NCBI GenBank assembly: GCA_028015205.1
Contig: CM051514.1
Span: 7,688,001 to 7,752,000 of the forward strand
DNA: 64,000 nt
Origin: Mytilisepta virgata
Lineage: Eukaryota; Mollusca; Bivalvia; Mytilida; Mytilidae
Direction: 5' to 3'
In this document: one piece after another, positions 29,984 through 41,914 of the stretch
Layout of the letters: each line of letters starts with the position of its first letter
Numbering within the stretch: the first letter of the stretch is position 1
Made by a program: the position numbers and the translations under genes
Notes under the pieces: generated by a model
The model's database searches: none
What the model saw: only the letters and a program-made list of their open reading frames with translations
What the model was told of the DNA's origin: nothing

Positions 29984-31426
29984 CTAGAAAGGTACCAATA
30001 ATCATGTTATAATACAATATTTTAACGGAAAGAAAACACATTTCAAAATTTTAGATTATTTATAAAATTTATTAACTAATTACCAGTACCCTAACTACAG
30101 AAGCTGGTGTGAAGATTTGACAGGACAATTATCCATTCCTTGTATTGCACATGGTAGATCTCCTTAGCTGAAATTTGGCTTCCTATTTCGGTAGTTTTGG
30201 TTATGAGTACTTCTTGTTTTAAAATAAGTTTGGTTTTTGGTCTTCCAAATGTTTCGGTTTCAATGCTGCTGATGAGAGGTAACTCCTTGAAATGCGTCGT
30301 ATACAGCACAGTATAAATTTACTATATCTAATATTAGTATCTTTGGATTGTTATTTTTTATCGCCCTTAAGAATGCATTTAACTTTTTTTATTGTCTGTA
30401 ACTTCATTTAAAGTTTGTGAGTGCGTTGGTTGACATTAAACACCGGTGAATTCCGTAAAAACTACTTTAGATTTATTACTTAAACTTCCAAACTTTTCAA
30501 GAACGTGATAAAATAAATTGTAATCTAGGCCCGTAATAACAGCACTATTTTCCTGGGAAACGGATTTCTACGCTAACATAGTTCATCGAAAAATGAACAC
30601 AACAGGGAGTCTCAACGTTGACTAATGAAAAATGACTTCACAACCAATATAGGAATTATTGTCAATTATACAGTTCGGCAAAAATTAATGATTCCACTAA
30701 TTAACTTCTTAAAGAGGAGCTACGGGACAAGCAATTTTCTATCTGCTCATCTGGGCCCAGTTGTTCAAAAGTTAATCACTTTTTTCACTTTCCATTATTT
30801 CAATTGTTAAGTAATATTTCTGTACAAAATTTTGCATGGACACGCAGTCATGGGATTAACCCATCAGAACATTTTCAGTCCTAAGGCATAACCAACGAAA
30901 TCAAAATTTGAAACTGAAAATTGTAGTCAACTTTTGAACAACTGGGCCCAGGATGCTAAGTTAACAGTATCATCATGAAAAATGATAACTGACCTTGTTT
31001 TACGTCACATGGGCATGTGTCTCCACACTGTTCGCCGTACTGGGACAGCAATGGAACGCAAAGACCTGTTACATCAGTGTTGTATGGCCCTACGAAATAA
31101 ATCAACACATTCAAGTTGTTAAAAATAGCAGTATTTTTGTGCTCAAACATAGTTGGGTTTTGCAAGACTTCACAAGCATTTTCTAGGAGTAACATAAATT
31201 TAACATGATTGACTGGTATATTATTGTTTATCTACTTGTAGACGCCTATACCAAAAATAAAATTTTCTAAAAATGACTCTAAGATCTCTAGGCTATACTT
31301 ACCGACATGGTCGAACACTCCAGAATATATCAGTAACGTTCCATTACTGTGTCTACAACAGGACCCAACAGGACATTCAGATGACCACGTACATTTCTGG
31401 TCATTTTGTATGACTGCCCCCTCTGT
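29838..31426 (-). CDS. Small secreted ten-cysteine protein of colipase/prokineticin/Dickkopf-C type (5' exon not resolved)
   Basis: Three minus-strand exons join in frame: 31426-31303, 31089-30994 and 29983-29838 (stop TGA at 29838-29840), all with GT-AG borders. The peptide runs TEGAVIQNDQKC, then CTWSSECPVGSCC, then GLCVPLLSQYGEQC, CPCDVKQGLAC and FRC. The cysteine pattern C-x5-C-x4-CC...C-x10-C-x3-C-x-C-x6-C...C and the CPC-x-GL-x-C block match the disulfide fold shared by colipase, prokineticins/AVIT proteins and the C-terminal domain of Dickkopf. Two further cysteines lie in the C-terminal tail (MDCFQNPKCQLPLRHV). The family suggests a secreted ligand or mucosal/hemolymph protein; the function is unknown. 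The signal peptide must be on upstream exons; see 35902-35922. Confidence 0.65.
30131..30352 (-). repeat. Mussel dispersed repeat, inverted copy
   Basis: Reverse complement of the block at 10663-10870 (from CCAAAGATACTAATATTAGA to the TTGCACATGGTAGATC end). It lies in the last intron of the Cys-rich gene. Confidence 0.7.
30757..30954. mobile_element. GGGCCCAGTTGTTC MITE, copy 2
   Basis: Ends GGGCCCAGTTGTTCAAAAGT and ACTTTTGAACAACTGGGCCC are perfect 20-bp inverted repeats. Interior as in copy 1. In the last intron of the Cys-rich gene. Confidence 0.8.
30994..31089 (-). CDS. Cys-rich gene, middle exon
   Basis: Acceptor (minus) TTTCGTAG|GG, donor CAAG|GTCAGT. Encodes GPYNTDVTGLCVPLLSQYG then EQCGDTCPCDVKQ. 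Phase 1 at both ends. Confidence 0.65.
31303..31426 (-). CDS. Cys-rich gene, exon with the first four cysteines
   Basis: Acceptor (minus) TTTTTAG|ACA, donor GTCG|GTAAGT. Encodes TEGAVIQNDQKCTWSSECP then VGSCCRHSNG and onward. Starts at phase 0, so the upstream exon must end on a codon boundary. Confidence 0.65.
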
Positions 31427-32034
31427 CTAAAAAGATGTGAAAGAAAGCTTGGTTATAAATTAGCAGGCGAAGCGAACTCTTTAATGTAGAAGAGTAAAAG
31501 AAATCTGAGTACTATGTCGACTGAAAGCTTTCGTCACCATATCCGGGCACTGTATATATAGTATCACCTGCAGAGTTGGTAGTATTAAGGATGATCACTG
31601 GTCTAATAGGAAATAAATTTAATGTTTAAGAAATGGATAAAACCCGAAGATTCTGAAAATCTGACAAAAAGACCAAAACATGAATAGCGAGCATCCTTAA
31701 ATGAATAGACACGAATAAAGATAGACTTCCGTTATTTGTATTACACATTTTCATTTGAGAAGAAGAAGAAAGAAGATCTTGCTGATTTAATATAAAAATA
31801 CGCAAACATACTGATAACATTTTCACGCCATTTAGAAGTTTTCACTAAATACAAATGAAATATCGATATGTAAAGATATGAAAGAAGTTTCGTATGTTTC
31901 AGGTCGCTCCTGTTTCATACAAAACAAAAACACACACACAAAATAAGATTAGTTGGCCTTTATAGAGTTAAATACATGTATCTTAATATTTAATATTGAA
32001 ATGTGTTGGAATGGTCCTTTACTCGATCCAAATC

Positions 32035-32522
32035 CGGGGCCAGTTTCAAAAAGCTGTCTTAGGATCGTCTTAGTCCTAATTCGGTTTCATTAAGTGGTCC
32101 TAACTTAGGACATCTCTGAAAGTAGGTCAAAAAGTAGGAGTACACGAAAGGTGTCGTATGATGGTCTTAGGATCATAACAGGTTGACGGAATATTTAAAA
32201 TGATTTAACAACAATGAACATTCAATGTATTTATAGCATGTATGCACGATTTTATCCTTTAACCCTTTTATAACCGATACAGTGACAAATTGATCTCAAC
32301 TCACTTGAAGAAAAAATGTAGTTATTATTTCATTCTTTTTTTTTCTCTTCATTTTGTTTTTTAATTTTCATATGTATATTGGTGTCTTTGCTAAGATCAT
32401 CCTAAGACAGCTTCGAGACGAGGTCTAAGATATGTCCTAAGATAGTCAGAGGAGGATTCTAAGATATATCCTAATATATATCTTATGAAAGATCTTAGGA
32501 TACCTTCGTGAAACCGGCGCCC
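32035..32522. mobile_element. Inverted-repeat element with CTTAGGAT-rich ends, 488 bp
   Basis: Left GGGGCCAGTTTCAAAAAGCT, right ...CCTTCGTGAAACCGGCGCCC. The arms are imperfect inverted copies, each carrying repeated TCTTAGGAT/ATCCTAAGA motifs. Non-coding. Confidence 0.6.
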
Positions 32523-33399
32523 GTGGTTTATAAAAAAATGTGAATATTAGATTAAAGAAGATTTACATGCATGTCTCAAAACAACTCAAACAACTCTTAT
32601 ATACTTATATGGTAATAAATTTCACCATCAGTTATAAATTACTCAGACCGTTTTATACCCATCCTTCCATTACATACCAATTTGTATGCAAATAATATTT
32701 ACTTACTGTAAGATTTTACGACTTATCATAAAATATTGCCCCCGAACAGACTAAAATGTACGAATTGGTTTAACTAGTATTTAACATGTAAAACAACAAA
32801 TTAAAGCGAAAATTGGGTAAACAGCAACGTGATAATTACTGCACTTCGGAAACCAAAATTTGAAATTCGATTAATAAACATTTTACAGAATTCTAGTAAC
32901 AATAAAAAATAAATAAATAAAAATAATTCATGATATGAAAAAAAAAAAAAAAAAATCTTCTAATCATTGACGCCATCATTTTGAAGCCAAATCATGCATA
33001 CTGCATCGATTGTAATTTTCAGCTGTAAACCTCACATTCTATTTTTACCATTTATATAAAATATCATGCAGGTATGCAGATATATATTCTTATTGTTTGA
33101 ATATTACTAGAGAACTAGGTCATACAATTTTCTTTGATAATTGATGTAAGAATTATTCTTGTTACAGAAATCGTGACATGTTTTGTGTGACTGTTATTTA
33201 CATAATGACGACAAAGAGAATTTATTATATCATACACTGTACAGACATGATAACACGATTTTCTTTGATCTGATGGAACAAAGATTGATATATTTATTTA
33301 CCATTTAAACAGCACCCATTTACAACATATATCAACATTACAGAATAATACAAGTAAAATTTGAAATGAATTTTCCGAATTTCATACTAAAATCTCAAA

Positions 33400-33800
33400 A
33401 AATTTTCAAGATAATGTTATATTTTCTAAAACAAGGGACGGTGTTTACCCTCAAGTGCTAATAAAATAGATAATTTAATTCGTTTTTATTTATTATGACA
33501 AAAGAAGAAGTGAGACTCTCAAAATCATGTTTGACATTGCCAACAGACGCTTCCAAACTGAACATTGATTGAGCGAAGGCAAAAAGCAGGTATAGTCAGT
33601 CTTGTATTTCCAGTGTCCAACACAGAATATATATGAGTTAAAAAAAAGGATCTCAAAAATGGTTCAAGATAATGTAATATTTTCTAAAACAAGGGACGGT
33701 GTTTACCCGCAGGTGCTAATAAAAGAGATAATTTAATTCGTTTTATTTAATATGACAAAGAAGAAGTGATCTCGAGACTCTCAAAATCAGGTTCGACATT
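33400..33800. repeat. Direct duplication of about 150 bp
   Basis: The block from TCAAGATAATGTTATATTTT through AAGGGACGGTGTTTACCC to GAGACTCTCAAAATCA (about 33405-33530) is repeated at about 33662-33800 with about 10 differences and small indels. Confidence 0.7.
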
Positions 33801-34877
33801 TCAACCCTTTCACGACGTCTACAGAAGTCTTTAACGGGCTTAAGGGTGTTTTTCTCTTTGTCTGTGGTTGTAAAATGTCACAATAAATTTTGACGCTAAA
33901 AGTACAATCTACATTTATACAATTTACACTCTAACATAGTATGAGATCAAATATTTCCCTCCCTTCCCCATTCGCCTTGTTTTTCCAGAAAATCTTAATC
34001 CAGACCAAGTATTTTATGCAAAATATATGCAATTATACAGAAATCATTCACCATTTTTTTTAAAAAGAAAAGTTGAAATGGGATTGCCTTGTCAACCAGC
34101 AGACATATTTTTAATTATTTTAAAAATGTAGTTTTTTTTTGTTGATTATTATATTAATATTTATACTGGACATTTTGTCAATTATCTAACAATACCGTTA
34201 TTAAATGGTCCAATTTATACGTGCGTTTCAAGTGTCAATTACATAACGATCACCTTTCTCTTTATGAATCTTTAGACTTGGTAGAAATAAAGACTTTTTT
34301 GTGTTCAGTGTTCATCGCTTCATAAATCTCCATATAAAATTTATTATCACAGATTTGACGTTTATATTGGCTGAAAGATGCGTCTGTCTGACACAATTTA
34401 AACAAAAAATAATGAAATAATTCATATTTATCATTAATAAGTTTTATTTCTCAAAAACCAAAAAATAATAACAAGGATTTTATAAGATTTTTTACAAATG
34501 GCTTATTATTCTGCATACAAAAGAATTATGAAAAGAAAAATGGGTGTAGGCGGGAAAAATAATTTATGGCATTCAAATGGATAAAACCAGAAGATTCTGA
34601 ACATCTGACAAAAATTCAAAAACTTGGCCAGCGAACATCCTTAAAGAGATTCTTTGACAATAGAAAGAGAGTTTCTTGCTACTCTTAAAAAATGGTTTTG
34701 CGAAATAAAAAATTCAATTTTTCATTAAAACAGATATTGACACAATTTGAGGATATGCAATATAACTATCCAGAGATTAGCGAAAATTAGAGAGTAAAAT
34801 CTTAAATGATGAAAATTATTTTATTCAAATATACAAGAAAATCATTGCCATAAATATAGATACTACAACGATGACCA

Positions 34878-35074
34878 GGGCCCAGTTGTTCAAAAGTTAA
34901 CCACAATTTTTCGTTTCAAATTTTTACTTCCTTGGTGATGCCAGAGAACAGAAAATTTTCTGATGGGTTAATCCTATGACTTTGTGTGTCCATGCAAAAT
35001 TCTGTACAGAGATATTACTTAAACAATAAAAATAATGGAAAGTGAAAAAAGTGATTAAGTTTTGAACAACTGGG
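34878..35074. mobile_element. GGGCCCAGTTGTTC MITE, copy 3 (inverted)
   Basis: Same inverted ends as copies 1 and 2, interior in the opposite orientation (TTTGTGTGTCCATGCAAAAT). Confidence 0.78.
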
Positions 35075-35901
35075 CCCAGTTAATTATGTAATTTATCAAC
35101 TCCAGATAATTAAATTTTCATTTTTAAACTGCGAGGCTTGTCCAAGCAGTTTAAAAAAATGAAAAATTATTTATCGAGAGTTGATAAATTTCACAATCAA
35201 CAGGTCATCGTTGTAGAATCTATATCTATTCGACTATTGTCAAGGACACCCCCACACCATGCTTGACTTTTGAACTGTTCCATGTACATGATGTATATGT
35301 TTGTCACTATCGCGTTGCCTACAGCTATTCTTTTGATTAAACATCTTCGAATGTCATTATTTCTTTTTGTCAAATTAACCTCTCAAATTGTCTTATTTAG
35401 CTGTATTTGAGTGATGTGTTTTGATAAATTTAATGCTATCTTAAACTTTTCGACAATTTAGGTATTTCTGTATTACAAAGGTTTACAGATATTTGTGACA
35501 AAATATGCTCAACTGAGAAGTGTGACGGGCTCCCCATGCTGAGCAGTGAATTTTTATCATTTAGGACAAAAATTTACGGTTATCATAGCATAATTTTTTA
35601 ATGATTCCTAAAGATGTTGTGCAGTTGCACGACTTTTTGAATTCCGCTTTATCTCCGCTACAAAGCTAGTCAAATATGGTACATGTAATTGGTCTTTTAA
35701 TTCCAATCCGATATGTCTTTTGCATTAAAACAGAAATGTATTCTAGGCATCTCAGTATAAAATATGTTTTCCTTAGAATGTTTATGCATAAAGGTGTGGA
35801 CAATCTTTTCCTGTATCTGATGGTATTTATACAATTGTGCTTTTGTATGAAAACAAGAGGCTCATAAAATTTATAGCAATAAGGATATCGTCATCACCTA
35901 C

Positions 35902-35922
35902 CTTTCCAGCAATGGCTATAAC
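35902..35922 (-). CDS. Candidate 21-nt microexon upstream of the Cys-rich gene
   Basis: On the minus strand CTTTCAG|GTTATAGCCATTGCTGGAAAG|GTAGGTGATG: acceptor and donor bracket seven codons, VIAIAGK, in the right phase (0) to precede TEGAVIQ. The hydrophobic content fits the end of a signal peptide. A possible upstream start exon at 37503-37520 (MFTTIG before GTAAGG) would give a signal peptide that is too short, so the true first exon is unresolved. Confidence 0.35.
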
Positions 35923-36069
35923 CTGAAAGAAAAAATCAACATACATCAAACTGAACTTTATATTTATATCTTATAAATGATAATTACCGCATTTTTGAAT
36001 AAGTGAATAAGAAATAAGTAACTCTGGTCTTTATGCACTTTTTCACTTTCATGTTAATATTTTTTTAAT

Positions 36070-36490
36070 TTGCTCAAAGTTTTGTGTCATTGTTTTGGAT
36101 TTTCTGCATTAATGGTTTATGTCATTGTTTCGGATTTTCTGCATTAAAGTTTTGTGTCATTGTTTCGGATTTTCTGCATTAATTTTTGTGTAATTTTTTC
36201 GCATTTTCTGCATTAAATTTTTTTGTATTTTTTTCGCATTTTTGCAATTAAAGTTTTGTGTCATTGTTCCCGATTTTCTGCATTAAAGGTTTATGTCATT
36301 GTTTCGGATTTTTTGCATTAAAGTTTTGTGTCATTATTTAGGATTTTCTGCATTAAAGTATTTTGTCATTGTTTCGGATTATTTGCATTAAAGTGTTGTG
36401 TCCTTATTTAGAATTTTGTGAATTCAAGTTTTTTGTCATTGTTTCGGATTTTCTGCATTAAAGGTTTGTGTCATTGTTTCGGCTTTTCGC
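36070..36490. repeat. About 36-bp tandem repeat, about 11 copies
   Basis: Unit TTTGTGTCATTGTTTCGGAT followed by TTTCTGCATTAAAGT. Copies are diverged (TTTTTCGCATT variants in the middle). Confidence 0.75.
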
Positions 36491-36904
36491 ATTTCTACAA
36501 TTCTGGTCTTAACTCTGTTGGTAACAAAAAATAATTTGGAAGTTGCATCAAAACTAAGATCATAGAATGGCTTACTCTTTAAATATTTAGAAGAAACGAT
36601 TCCTTTGGTTTTGTCTTTGTGGTGTTCTGTGTTTCTGCTAGTGTTCCCAAGAATTCGCCTTGTTTGTGGATTTTGGTCTTGTGAAATTCACCTACTGTTT
36701 TATTGCGTCGGTATTATTTTTCGGATATTTTAACGAAATAATTTGCATAAATTTGAAATATCTTTAAATTATGAATTAATGCAAGTGCAATTAACGAAAT
36801 AAATTTATTATATAGGTTATTTATTTTACAGTAATTTAAAGTTGTATTATTTGGATTTTTTCTGGAATTTTAACGTACTGCATTTTATGAAAACTAAGCA
36901 ATAT

Positions 36905-37085
36905 CTCCCTCGTGTAAATATCTGTCCTTAGATAGTTTTGGCTTTACACTTTTCGTCATTTTGACTTTTCTGAACTTGTTCTTCAACCATTTGGATTAAT
37001 GGTTTTTACATGTTAAGCCTAGAGCACACACTGATGAGTTGTAAATCGTCGAAATTTGCACATATTGTGCATCAAAATTGATATC
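36905..37085. repeat. Mussel dispersed repeat fragment, copy B
   Basis: Shares CTTAGAT(A/G)TTT(C/T)GGC, TTTTCGTCATTTTGAC and TGTGCATCAAAA blocks with 13120-13300. Confidence 0.5.
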
Positions 37086-38044
37086 AAAGAATTTATCATT
37101 ACTATTATTTTGGGGGTATATTCTGTATTACAAATTCTAATGCCTTATATACGCAAATATTTTCAATTTATGACTTGTCAGAAGTGCACAGGGCCAAAAC
37201 TACTGAAAACCTCCAAGGTCTAATTACAGTGTACAAATATGTCTTAACGTTCCGCGAAGGATAGGGAATGTGATAGGCTGAAAACAGTATGCATTACTTT
37301 CTTTCCTGAAAAACTTCACAAGACCTTAAATCAATCCCAAATAAAAAGATCAAGTTAGATAATGTGGAAGAAATATTTAACGTTTTATTCTTCCGTTTAA
37401 AGTCACTGTAATAATAACATCATTTACATTCCAGCACTGAACATCTTTATCTAGAAAAGAGGAAATTGTATTCAGAGTAAAAAGCTCTTAAGTAACCCTT
37501 ACTCCTATTGTGGTAAACATTTTCTATAATATCGAAATATTTTTTGTTTGTTTGAAAAAAAATAATTCTGAAACTTACCATTATAAATGTTATATAATGG
37601 AAATCCATTTATCCGGATCAAGAGAGGACCGGGATACTTTCCCAAATTCTATAATACAGTATCTCAAACCACAGCCACTTCACTCTGGGTCCTGTAAGAA
37701 TATTGCTCTCTTCATTACTATATGTTAACAAGACATTAAGTAATCATAAATGTTTATATATGTATTAAATAGTTATGACATATATTTGATTTATTCATGA
37801 ACTTTGTATACTAAAAGAAGTGTGTCATGCTCCTTATTAATATCTAACATTATATCATAACACATTTCATGGTTGTTTCTAATGTCTTTATTATGGTAGA
37901 CGAAATAAATTATGATGTATAAGGTAATAAAATAATATATTTATTGAAATGAATTTTATGGTCTATTAGCAGTTGCTTCTTGTGATAATATTTGTACATC
38001 ACAACCGTGAAGACATATTTAAGAGATTTTTGTAAAGATATTTA

Positions 38045-38500
38045 TGTTATTGTAAAGTCAAGAAAAGGGATATTCGAAGGAGGGAAAATTCGAAACAGCT
38101 GACAAACTCCGGAGAACAACGAAGACAAGATCAAAACAATACATTCACTACAATTAAAAAGTAAAAACATGTGAACAACATGGACCCCACCAAAAAACCG
38201 GGGGTAGACTCAGGTGCTCCGGAAGAGTAAGCAGGACACCCGCCATGCTGCCCATGTCAAATCCAGTATGAGGAAGGGACAACATCAATGGAACAGGTCC
38301 ATTTTCACTTGGGAAACGGTTTTAATTTTCATACTTGTTAACCGAGTCATGATGACGTCCATAAAAGTTTAATAAGGATGACTCCAACTTAGGAGCAACA
38401 TACCCCTGTCTGAGCAACTTTTCTGTCAGGAACTGGGCTATGTCCAGTAAGTATTGGTAATCAAGTAAAGTAGGAGAATGCTTATATTTTTTGTTCAGCA
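38045..38500 (-). pseudogene. Reverse-transcriptase retroelement 3' end, inverted
   Basis: Minus-strand coding remnant LTEKLLRQGYVAPKLESSLL then NFYGRHHDSVNKYEN (about 38325-38440), the same C-terminal block as GKFYGRHHELIDHYN at 8690. It is followed (toward 38050) by the shared tail with CCGGAGCACCTGAGTCTACC. A 5'-truncated copy with decayed frame. Confidence 0.7.
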
Positions 38501-39035
38501 TTAACATAGCCGTCGATTTTCCGAAATAATGTTTTATCTTCTTTGTTTTAGCAGAAACTGTATAATAATAGAATAAATCAAAATAACAAATTGTCAAAAT
38601 AAAACTAAAATCTTTATTCTAGAAAAAATAGACTAGACATGATAAAAATAAAAGAATTTACCACAAAAACCATCAAAACGTTCATTTGTCTTTTTTTATT
38701 CCCATCAAATCACCTACAAGGCTTTCATCTTTGTACATGTAGATCTCCGTCAATAACAACAGAAATATTTTGGGTTTATTAGGTAACAACGTAATTGTAT
38801 GTAATTGATCACAAAAACAGGCAATGTCATGTCTCACATTTTACATTTTGACGGAAAGAGGTAAAAAGCACGAAAAGGCAATTATTTTTCAATTATACTG
38901 TTGAACGCCAAAGTTTTCCTTCTTGAGGTTTTATTTTTCAGAAGACTAAGAAACTAGAGAAAATATATTAAAAAGAAAACAGATTTTATACAACCACACT
39001 TTTTGGCGAGAGTTTGTAACCAGTTTCACAAAATA

Positions 39036-39490
39036 ACAATCCACAGATACTAATATTAGATACAGTAAATTTATACTATGCTGTATACGACGCATTTCAA
39101 GGAGTTACCTCTCATCAGCAGCATTAAAACCGAAATATCTGGAAGACAAAAAGACCAAACATATTTTAAACAAGTACTCAAAACCAAAAATACCGAAATA
39201 GGAGGCCAAATTTCAGCTAAGGAGATCTACAATGTGCAATACAAGGAATGAACAGTATTTATATTATTTTTGAATTTTGCTAAATACTGCTAATTTCTGT
39301 AACAAATCAATGAATAATCATGTCAGACAAGTCCGACGACTGGGTTGGCGAATACCCTCGGGGAACGAGGGTCCACCAGCAGAGACATCGTCCCAGGAGT
39401 TTCAAAATAACAATCCAAAGATACTAATATTAGATATAGTAAATTTATACTATGCTGTATACGACACATTTCAAGGAGTTACCTCTCATC
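39036..39490 (+). repeat. Mussel dispersed repeat, two forward copies
   Basis: 39036-39250 and 39317-39490 repeat the blocks seen at 10663-11074, in the same order. The GACGACTGGGTTGGCGAATA block at 39336 links the two. Confidence 0.7.
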
Positions 39491-40639
39491 AGCAAAAATG
39501 TTTTTCATGTAATTTTGACCTTAAAACAAAACAATCTGTTTTCATCTGATAGTTTTCATCAACAAAAGTGATTTGTAATGAATTTGTTGAATCATAGATA
39601 TTAAGCCCATTGTAGGGAATATCTTTAACTATTCTGTATTACAATATCTGACAACTCCAAAAAATATATGGGGATTTACCGTAAGAGGGTATCAGTTCTT
39701 GGTTAACCACATAACACAATTTCTCCGATTAATTCACATAAACTTATCACAAAATACAATTAAAAATTACAAATTATACATAAAAGATGTTATAAATTTA
39801 TTAAATTGCCTTATGTCTGTTAAGAATATAGATAATAATAATATGCAGATACTTTTTTTCTGTCCTTGACATTATTTTTATGTACTTCTAGGTTAGTCTA
39901 ACTTCAGATATTTTTTTAACGGCATATTTGACTAGAAACGTCATTGGTGAGTTTCCACTGTGCCCACTAGGTAAAATTTAGACTGGGCATAGTGCTAATT
40001 GTTTTGATAGGTGAACTACATGGAGATAAAAGGGAAACTGCGAATATAGTCTGTTTCAAAATTTTCTTATGTCCATATAATAGCTAACACGAAAACAAAA
40101 TGTATGAATATATAAACTTTTTAAAATAAACGAGAACAAGTACTAAAACACTTTTAAATATTTATTCTCATAAAATCATAAATAAATAAATATTTTTTGA
40201 AATATCAGTTATTTCTTATTTGATTGTTCGTTGTGAAATTTATTTTAATACTGCAATTAATACATGATTTTGATTTCAAGGAAAAGCTACATGTAACCCA
40301 TCTTCCTCGGACACCTGTGCTTGCGTGTGTATTTCCTACATGAAATACTTTATATTTATTATAAGAAAAGAAAGGAGTTTGAAAACTAGATGATACTAGG
40401 TAAAAGACCTGAAATATAATTTGGAATAATCAACATTTTTTCTTGCCTTTCAGTTATGGAGTATTCTCCCGATAAAATCAGGCAAAATATTTAAAAAGTA
40501 TCTACATACATTATAACTTGTATACAATAAAATGTCTACAATACATAAATGTAAACTCTTAATGTGAAGGGTGCTGTTTGTTTGTTCCTAGTGCTAATCT
40601 TTGTTCACTGGTATGAAATGGTTACACATATCACCAGAA

Positions 40640-41275
40640 CAATAACAGAGATACTTAGATCTTATGGAAGTCCATCGACAAGAATTGTAGAGCTTCAATA
40701 TACACACGAAATGATGTACCTACTAAGTTAGGCCAATCACACTATCACCTACCAAACCAGGCATCAGTCAATAGCAGAAAGATTTTATATTCTGTAAGAT
40801 TTAGAGCCAGAAAAGAACCTCAACCACTACCATCTATTTACGACGAAGAAATAACCAAACTAAGAATTGGCCAGACTGGTTACATGCCCTCGACAACGCA
40901 CCACAGACAGATGCCTGTACCAAACTGACAAGCTAAGTTACCGTGATATTGAGAGGGAAGACACCAACAAGCAACCCGGAACCACCATCAAACAGGACCC
41001 AGGACAAACAAACATTTGGAAGGCTAACACAAGTTGACAAAGGGGGTCAACGCAGCACACCCCAACATATTCAAGATCATCAATGAGTTTCAGAAAGAAC
41101 AAGCAGCTAATGATGGTACAATACGCAGCAGGTGGCCAGATGAGGCAGAAAGCTAAGAAGTACAGATAAGTTGAAGAACGACATGCCTGCTTGAAAGAAA
41201 ATCTACAGAATGTTACAACAGACTACATCCGGTATAGTTATGCAGCATCCTACAGCCTTAAACTTGGTGACTAAG
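40640..41275 (+). pseudogene. Decayed FLYWCH/MULE-type transposase
   Basis: Three collinear remnants. WKSIDKNCRASIYTRNDV then RKILYSVRFRARKEPQPLPS (about 40670-40850) resembles the FLYWCH zinc-finger segment and its basic follow-on. HPNIFKIINEFQKEQAA (about 41058-41110) is the HPN(I/L)(F/W)K motif found just after the catalytic core of MULE transposases. YRxVEERHACLKENLQN and YAASYSLKLGD (about 41160-41275) match the C-terminal tail. Frameshifts and stops separate them and the central DDE core is missing, so this is an internally deleted dead copy. The assignment is from memory of these families. Confidence 0.6.
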
Positions 41276-41558
41276 TAAACATATGAACATTTCAATGTGA
41301 CATTCTGATGATTGGTGCCTTGTTTATTATATGAACTTATACTAGTACAATGTAGTACAAGATGTTATGAACATAATTCTCATGTTTTTGTGTATTAGTG
41401 CTTGTACATTTTGTCTTATGCATTTACTTATTACATGTACAATTTTTCTATTAACATCGTAATTTATAAAGTTGTGTTGCTCGTAAATCAGTGCTGGTTT
41501 CTGAAATAAAATATTTGTTATCATCGTTTGACATGTTGTCTATGTGACAAAAATTTGT

Positions 41559-41726
41559 CTGATATGTCTGATATTTCTGATATGTCTGATATTTCTGATT
41601 TGTCTGATATGTCTGATATGTCTGATTTGTCTGATATGTCTGATATTTCTGATATGTCTGATTTGTCTGATTTGTCTGATATGTCTGATTTGTCTGATAT
41701 GTCTGATTTGTCTGATATTTCAGATT
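41559..41726. repeat. 9-bp tandem repeat (TCTGATATG)n
   Basis: About 18-19 copies of TCTGAT(A/T)T(G/T). The repeated DMSDIS/LICLIF frames come from the repeat. Confidence 0.85.
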
Positions 41727-41914
41727 TTATTCATTAAAGTATCAAATATTTAGTATCCTTGTTGTTTTTTTTCTAATTAAGAACTACTATTTGCAATACA
41801 AACCAGAAAGCTTGACTGTCGGAATCGACAGTTATTCCCCCCCCCCCCCACCCCTGCAATTAGTTGGACACGTGCCTAAATGCAAAAATCGTAAACATAA
41901 TAGAATAGAGAATG

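Noticed and set aside
37503..37520. First exon MFTTIG for the Cys-rich gene
   Set aside because: In phase with the microexon, but the resulting signal peptide would be too short and no promoter is seen.
37571..37690. Minus-strand exon-like segment (acceptor CTTACAG, donor GTAAGT)
   Set aside because: Splice borders look good and one frame reads SGCGLRYC, but a TGA interrupts right after the acceptor-side codons and no phase joins the Cys-rich gene.
41528..41753. DMSDIS and LICLIF repeat proteins
   Set aside because: Overlapping frames of the same 9-bp array.
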